Assembly (NCBI RefSeq): GCF_017742245.1
Contig: NZ_JAGHKO010000005.1
Coordinates: 62,001-126,000, forward strand
Length of the DNA: 64,000 bases
From: Niastella soli
GTDB lineage: Bacteria; Bacteroidota; Bacteroidia; Chitinophagales; Chitinophagaceae
Reading direction: 5' to 3'
Part shown: in pieces, positions 60,507-64,000 of the stretch
Layout of the letters: each line of letters opens with the position of its first letter
Numbering within the stretch: the stretch's first letter is position 1
Notes under the pieces: model-generated
The model's database searches: none
Told to the model about the DNA's origin: nothing
The model's input: only the letters and a program-made list of their open reading frames with translations
Position numbers and translations under genes: made by a program

Positions 60507-60577
60507 GGTTCCGCTCCATTTCGGCAGAAGTTGAAGATTTTTATAATTCGAATCTGCTTGTTACCTTAGAGTTAAAT
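60507..60577 (+). pseudogene. Degenerate tRNA-Cys-like copy
   Basis: The segment starts ggttccg, as the intact tRNA does, and contains the T-arm sequence ttcgaatctgct (60547-60558), identical to the intact gene's T-arm. The following acceptor side (tgttacctt) keeps 5 of 9 positions. The distance between the two landmarks is 11 bases shorter than in the intact gene, so the anticodon arm is deleted or decayed. Start-to-start spacing to the intact tRNA is 71 bp, exactly one tRNA length. Confidence 0.4.
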
Positions 60578-60648
60578 GGTTCCGTGGCCGAGCGGCTAGG
60601 CAGAGGTCTGCAAAACCTTTTACAGCAGTTCGAATCTGCTCGGAACCT
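60578..60648 (+). tRNA. tRNA-Cys (GCA)
   Basis: A full cloverleaf can be drawn. The acceptor stem is ggttccg (60578-60584) with cggaacc (60641-60647) and discriminator T, as expected for Cys. There is a three-pair D-stem gcc/ggc. The anticodon stem gaggt/acctt encloses loop ctgcaaa with anticodon GCA, and the T-arm is agcag-ttcgaat-ctgct. CCA is not encoded. Length 71. Confidence 0.95.
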
Positions 60649-60657
60649 CAGGAAAGA

Positions 60658-60687
60658 AAGACTGTCAGCAATGACGGTCTTTTTTTA
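60658..60687 (+). terminator. Terminator after tRNA-Cys
   Basis: aagactgtc-agcaat-gacggtctt stem with one G-T pair, followed by T7. Confidence 0.8.
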
Positions 60688-60821
60688 TTTGTATGATAAT
60701 ATGGTTCCGTGTCCGCTAAGCGGAACGAGTTCGCGGATCAGGTAGAAATGTTAAGGACAATACAAGCATCATATGGTGGCTCCAAAGTGGGGCGCAAAGG
60801 AGATATTTCGAAGCAGATATA

Positions 60822-61271
60822 TTGTTAGCGAAGTGGTGCAGAGGAGGCATGAAAATTAATACCGTTGGTAAAACAGTCAACCAACTACGCACCTTTTTAA
60901 TAAACCGAGCGAAGAAAAAGATTATAGCAACTATTGATTTAAGTGACTGGGATGTTGTAGGCGAGGAAGTGGATGCTGAATATCTTAACTGGGAAGAAAT
61001 TGAAAAAATATGGAAATTAGATCTCACAGGCCATGCTTTCCTTCAACCCTATCGCGATGATTTTGTATTAGGTTGTTTGACCGGCCTTCGGTTCTCCGAC
61101 TTTTCTGTCTTGGAAAGCCCGGATATTCGTGGTGAGTTACTTTACAAGAAACAGCAGAAGTCCTGCCGCCGGGTAGTTATACCGTTACGCCAGGCCGCAA
61201 AGGATATATTAGAACACCGGTTTAAGGAAGACTATGAGCCACTAACCAATGCTGAATTTAACCCCTTATGA
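60822..61271 (+). pseudogene. Truncated tyrosine recombinase (integrase) fragment
   Basis: The frame encodes about 149 residues that match the central part of Bacteroidota tyrosine recombinases. The end of the core-binding domain is seen (GMKINTVGKTVNQLRTFLIN-R), then EYLNWEEIEKIWKLDL and the first catalytic-box Arg in VLGCLTGLRFSDFSVLESP. Then KKQQKSCRRVVIPLRQAAKDIL follows and a stop soon after TNAEFN. The N-terminal SAM-like domain and the C-terminal H-x-x-R and catalytic Tyr are missing, so it cannot be active. It lies 170 bp downstream of tRNA-Cys, a common integration target, and marks the edge of the immunity-gene island. The real left border of homology is near 60837. Confidence 0.8.
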
Positions 61272-61310
61272 TTACGATAATGCTATCAAATGGTTTGTAA
61301 AAATAAGTGA

Positions 61311-61817
61311 ATGACTATAAATAATTTAATCGAAGAACTATTGTTATTCTCGGATAAAATAATTACGTTAAAAGCACCTGTGAGTGAGGAATCTATAATT
61401 GCGTTTGAAAGAAATCATAATATAAAATTGCCCAAGGACTATATTGAGTTGGTAAGAAAAATTAACGGTTTAAGTTTAATGGGTACAATTATTTATGGAG
61501 TAGGCGAAGAAACCTGGGAATTTTCCCTTGACAAGAACTATAAATTAGAACATGAGGAAGTCGCGAATCCAATGTACGATTATCTAATTCCTTTTTCACC
61601 AGATGGCGGTGGTAACCATTATTGTTTTGATACCCGTTATATTGATGATGATTCATGTAATGTGATATTTTGGCAACATGATTATCCATATACAGTTGAT
61701 GATCCTCCGGAGATAACAAATCCTTCGCTTACAGAGTGGATAAAAGAGGTGGTAATTGATTGGACATTGGAGGACTATAACTACGATGGAAGTGAAAAGT
61801 TTAAGCCAAATACTTAA
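61311..61817 (+). CDS. SMI1/KNR4 (SUKH) family immunity-type protein
   Basis: This 168-residue protein has the SUKH fold signature: SEESIIAFERNHNIKLPKDY, IELVRKINGLSL, then YLIPFSPDGGGNHYCFDTRY and FWQHDYPY. SUKH proteins neutralise polymorphic toxins, typically nucleases, delivered by contact-dependent or type VI systems. The start at ATG 61311 is the first after the recombinase fragment. The sequence is clearly AT-richer than the chromosome on its left. There is no toxin gene next to it, so it is probably an orphan immunity gene protecting against toxins of other strains. Confidence 0.88.
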   Translation: MTINNLIEELLLFSDKIITLKAPVSEESIIAFERNHNIKLPKDYIELVRKINGLSLMGTIIYGVGEETWEFSLDKNYKLEHEEVANPMYDYLIPFSPDGGGNHYCFDTRYIDDDSCNVIFWQHDYPYTVDDPPEITNPSLTEWIKEVVIDWTLEDYNYDGSEKFKPNT

Positions 61818-61874
61818 TACGAAATAATTAAGAGCTACAGAACCGCTGGCGCTTTGCCTCAAGAACCAACTAAA

Positions 61875-62402
61875 ATGAATTCTAAACAGGTCAATTTTTT
61901 TCTGGCTCCGGAAGATTTTCCCAAGGTACTTGCTTTTTTAAATGAAAATAAATGCGTGGTATATAAAAGGGATGCCGATACGAAAGAACCAATTAGATAT
62001 AATTATAACGAGGAAGGCATATATCAGGTTTGTATTTGCAAGGAGGGGCGAACGGCATGTCTGTCGTTTGTATATATGGAAAACCGTAAGGAGTATTATA
62101 TTGACATACTTAAAAGTAACTGCATTGAGTTTTCTTTCGGAGGATTTTATCCCTATAGTGACAAGGAGTTGCATAGGAGCAGATTTTATTTTGTTACCAG
62201 ATACTATAAAGGTGATGAACTAGTGAAAAAAGATGAGGAATTTCTTATCTGGGCTGAAGATGTTCGAAAGAAATTCAAGAAACAATTCTTGATAAAGGCA
62301 AAGGAACTGGATAATGATTATGTGACAGCAAATTTCATTGAATGGGTAAAAAGAACGGGAGCAAGATCTACGACTGACGGAAGTAAGTTTGTGGTTGAAT
62401 GA
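61875..62402 (+). CDS. Immunity-like protein of unknown family
   Basis: This product of about 175 residues starts at ATG 61875, which follows a short GC-rich spacer. NSKQVNFFLAPEDFPKVLAF, then FVYMENRKEYYIDILKSNCI-EF and FGGFYPYSDKELHRSRFYFV, EDVRKKFKKQFLIKA. The size, absence of signal or membrane segments, and the position between two SUKH genes suggest an immunity protein, but no family is recognised. Codon and base use are AT-rich like the neighbours. Confidence 0.75.
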   Translation: MNSKQVNFFLAPEDFPKVLAFLNENKCVVYKRDADTKEPIRYNYNEEGIYQVCICKEGRTACLSFVYMENRKEYYIDILKSNCIEFSFGGFYPYSDKELHRSRFYFVTRYYKGDELVKKDEEFLIWAEDVRKKFKKQFLIKAKELDNDYVTANFIEWVKRTGARSTTDGSKFVVE

Positions 62403-62461
62403 ACTGCTGTTGCAACCGGTGGTTCACTCGCTTTATGTCCGCAAAAAAATAATAAATAATT

Positions 62462-62863
62462 ATGGAAAATAAACTGCTGGATTTAATTGCAAGTCGAATA
62501 ACCAGCGGAATTGAATTATCCGATAAACAGGTCACACGGTTGCTTGAAGAACTGGATATTACTTTGCCGGCAGATTATATTGAATTTTTGATACTTTTTA
62601 ACGGTTACGAAGGCTCATTATCAGATAATGTATATGTTTCTCTTTGGAGCCTAGGTCTTTTAAAGGAGAACAATGAAATGTACGCGGTAAAAGAATTTGC
62701 ACCAGAGCTTTTTCTAATAGGTTCGGATGGTGGAGATACTGCTTTTTGCATTAATCGTGAGAATATTTCTTATGTTAAGGTGCCTTTAATTGGACTATCG
62801 TTGGAAGATGCCACATTTCTTGGGAATAATTTTAAGGAATTCATAAGAGCTATAAGTAAATAA
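62462..62863 (+). CDS. SMI1/KNR4 (SUKH) family immunity-type protein
   Basis: This 133-residue, compact SUKH member has ELSDKQVTRLLEELDITLPA, DYIEFLILFNGYEGSL, then ELFLIGSDGGDTAFCIN and FKEFIRAISK. It is not closely similar to the first SUKH protein in this locus, so the two probably have different toxin partners and were acquired separately. Same strand and close spacing as the neighbours (59 bp before, 50 bp after). Confidence 0.9.
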   Translation: MENKLLDLIASRITSGIELSDKQVTRLLEELDITLPADYIEFLILFNGYEGSLSDNVYVSLWSLGLLKENNEMYAVKEFAPELFLIGSDGGDTAFCINRENISYVKVPLIGLSLEDATFLGNNFKEFIRAISK

Positions 62864-62912
62864 TCTTAATAATGAAGAAGGACATTGAGGCGAAAAGAAA
62901 AAAGGGGTAGTA

Positions 62913-63269
62913 ATGCTTGAAAGAGAGTTTTTAGAAAGGCAAAAAGCAATCTGCGAAAAATATGGTGCGAAATATATGGCACCCCCATTCGATAAATTGG
63001 TGGAGTTAGCCCTTGAGAGCTTTAATGAATTTAACATGCCAATAAATGGTTTGAGACACCCAATCGAAAGTGAGCACTCAGTCAGTTGGTTTATTTGGGC
63101 TGGTGAATATTCTAACGCTGACGATTTTTTAAAACCTGTGCATGTATCTCATTTACTAGACATTTGCCCCAAAGCGATAAATTATTTAGGTCTAACATCG
63201 GGTTGGAGATTTCTATTTGACAATATATATGAAGATGTGTGGTATGATACAAATCTACTTGTGATTTAA
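62913..63269 (+). CDS. Imm-type immunity-like protein
   Basis: This 118-residue protein has EREFLERQKAICEKYGAKYM, then SVSWFIWAGEYSNADDFLKP, VHVSHLLDICPKAINYLGLT and SGWRFLFDNIYEDVWYDTNL. The pattern (W-x-IWAGE, DFxxPVHVSHL, GWRFL, VWYD) resembles a small immunity-protein family of polymorphic toxin systems (Imm33-like in my recollection, not verified). Cytosolic. Function as a toxin inhibitor is inferred from neighbours. Confidence 0.7.
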   Translation: MLEREFLERQKAICEKYGAKYMAPPFDKLVELALESFNEFNMPINGLRHPIESEHSVSWFIWAGEYSNADDFLKPVHVSHLLDICPKAINYLGLTSGWRFLFDNIYEDVWYDTNLLVI

Positions 63270-63368
63270 ACCCATGCATCCCCTTGGTGCCTAGTCATTA
63301 AAAGATGTCGATCAAAAGCGGTATCTTTTTTATTTTATCCCATTAACGGGCCATGCAGAGTTTCATCT

Positions 63369-64000
63369 ATGATAAATATGAATAAAAAGCAGGATTTCAA
63401 GGAAATAATTCAATCAAATATTAATCAATATGGATATCATATTACAGTAGTACGAAGTGGTAGCCAACCCCGGTATGCCTATACAATAGGATTGAGAGAA
63501 TTATTAAATTTTGAACTAGTGTTTGCGGGAGCAATTTATTATATGTATGAGGAGGTAATACACATAGTTAACAACGTTGTTATAGCGCTTAAAAGGAATG
63601 AAAATCTTGATGGGAAAATTATGGTTGGTTCCTTAGGTAGATTTTCACTTATGCCTGTTGACCTTTCCTGGAGTAGGTTAATGCTGTTGGGTATTTTTGA
63701 TTATTATAAGAATGATGACATAAATGTTTATCAAATTATTCCTGATCAATACCATTATACACTTGATATACCTGATATGTCAAAGGAATGGAACGTTTCA
63801 TCAGAGCCTGTTTGGCAATGGTTGGTTAATAAATGGGAATATGAAGTTCCTGAAAATTCAACTGTTGTTACAAATGTCAAAGCTCTTTTAGGTGAACCGA
63901 TTACCGAAGTGGTACGAGTAGAAGAAAATGAATGGGAAATGTTTGCAGGTGCCGGTCCGGATGTAGATAAGAAGGATATGCGGGTGGTGTCTTTAGGAAC
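63369..64000 (+). CDS. DUF4262-like protein (partial, runs off the window)
   Basis: A frame open from ATG 63369 (alternative 63378) to the window end encodes at least 210 residues. The N-terminal part (NQYGYHITVVRSGSQPRYAY-TIGLRELLNFELVFAG) has the DUF4262 signature, in which a G-x-H motif precedes a 'YTIGL' strand. Later parts (WNVSSEPVWQWLVNKWEYEV and EPITEVVRVEENEWEMFAG) are also typical. DUF4262 proteins often lie among immunity genes. The stop codon is outside the window. Confidence 0.75.
   Translation, partial: MINMNKKQDFKEIIQSNINQYGYHITVVRSGSQPRYAYTIGLRELLNFELVFAGAIYYMYEEVIHIVNNVVIALKRNENLDGKIMVGSLGRFSLMPVDLSWSRLMLLGIFDYYKNDDINVYQIIPDQYHYTLDIPDMSKEWNVSSEPVWQWLVNKWEYEVPENSTVVTNVKALLGEPITEVVRVEENEWEMFAGAGPDVDKKDMRVVSLG

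Noticed and set aside
60494-60745. 83-codon frame across tRNA-Cys
   Set aside because: It reads through the tRNA and its terminator. The tRNA explains the sequence.
62403-62440. Integron attC-like site between immunity genes (AACCGGTGGTT)
   Set aside because: The short palindrome lacks the RYYYAAC/GTTRRRY core pair, and other spacers have no similar structure.

Overview
This 64-kb window comes from a Bacteroidota chromosome, most likely family Chitinophagaceae (Niastella/Chitinophaga-like). The evidence is the gene set (threonine synthase, eukaryotic-type NADP isocitrate dehydrogenase, DUF4139, DUF6600, DUF4197, CHRD and DUF4397 secreted proteins, a SusC-plug-like segment) and the recurrent Bacteroidota promoter -7 motif TAnnTTTG just upstream of start codons, twice with a correctly spaced TTTG -33 element. 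Shine-Dalgarno sequences are mostly absent. Nearly all genes look intact. Identifications rest on reading motifs by eye, without database searches.

Layout. 1-1.3 kb: end of a putrescine operon (aguB-aguA). 1.6-2.2 kb: three tandem paralogous 52-55-residue proteins of unknown function. 2.2-7.5 kb: threonine synthase, LysR regulator, double UspA protein, GH20 hexosaminidase. 7.6-9.1 kb: a gene-free stretch with two orphan terminators and two 11-bp tandem arrays. 9.1-15.7 kb: icd, two tandem Crp-like regulators, a MITE-like inverted repeat, an mntR-mntH operon whose promoter overlaps a palindromic operator (MntH is fused to a UspA domain), and a lipoprotein. 15.7-41 kb: mostly housekeeping and envelope genes (glucan phosphorylase-like, DUF4139, FKBP isomerase, thioredoxin-like proteins, MFS transporter, RlmK-type methyltransferase, CHRD protein, M28 peptidase, ABC-F, amidohydrolase, DnaJ, polysaccharide deacetylase, DUF6600, DUF4397), then two related 68-76-residue proteins sharing a C-terminal YPFCxYxKQ motif next to a CPBP membrane protease. 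40-42 kb: the conserved yceD-rpmF-plsX operon.

42-55.6 kb is an accessory glycan/lipid region: a phosphoglycosyltransferase, a nucleotidyltransferase-like protein, three paralogous cobalamin-binding radical SAM enzymes interleaved with two methyltransferases in one overlapping minus-strand operon led by a GT2 glycosyltransferase, a GT87-type membrane glycosyltransferase, a GT9 glycosyltransferase and an MsbA-like ABC exporter. The product is unknown, and this is one of the strongest candidates for an undescribed system.

56-60.4 kb: an exported JAB-like protein, NUDIX, CorA, DapF and a nucleoside phosphorylase. 60.5-64 kb: tRNA-Cys with degenerate tRNA-like copies beside it, a truncated tyrosine recombinase, and an AT-rich array of immunity-type genes (two SUKH/SMI1, an Imm-like protein, an unknown, and DUF4262 running off the end). 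This looks like a remnant island used as a polyimmunity locus, with no toxin visible. Dispersed intergenic repeats (gttagtt/aactaac inverted repeats, gcaatgg-type short-period arrays, a 36-bp palindromic REP-like element) occupy many gene borders.
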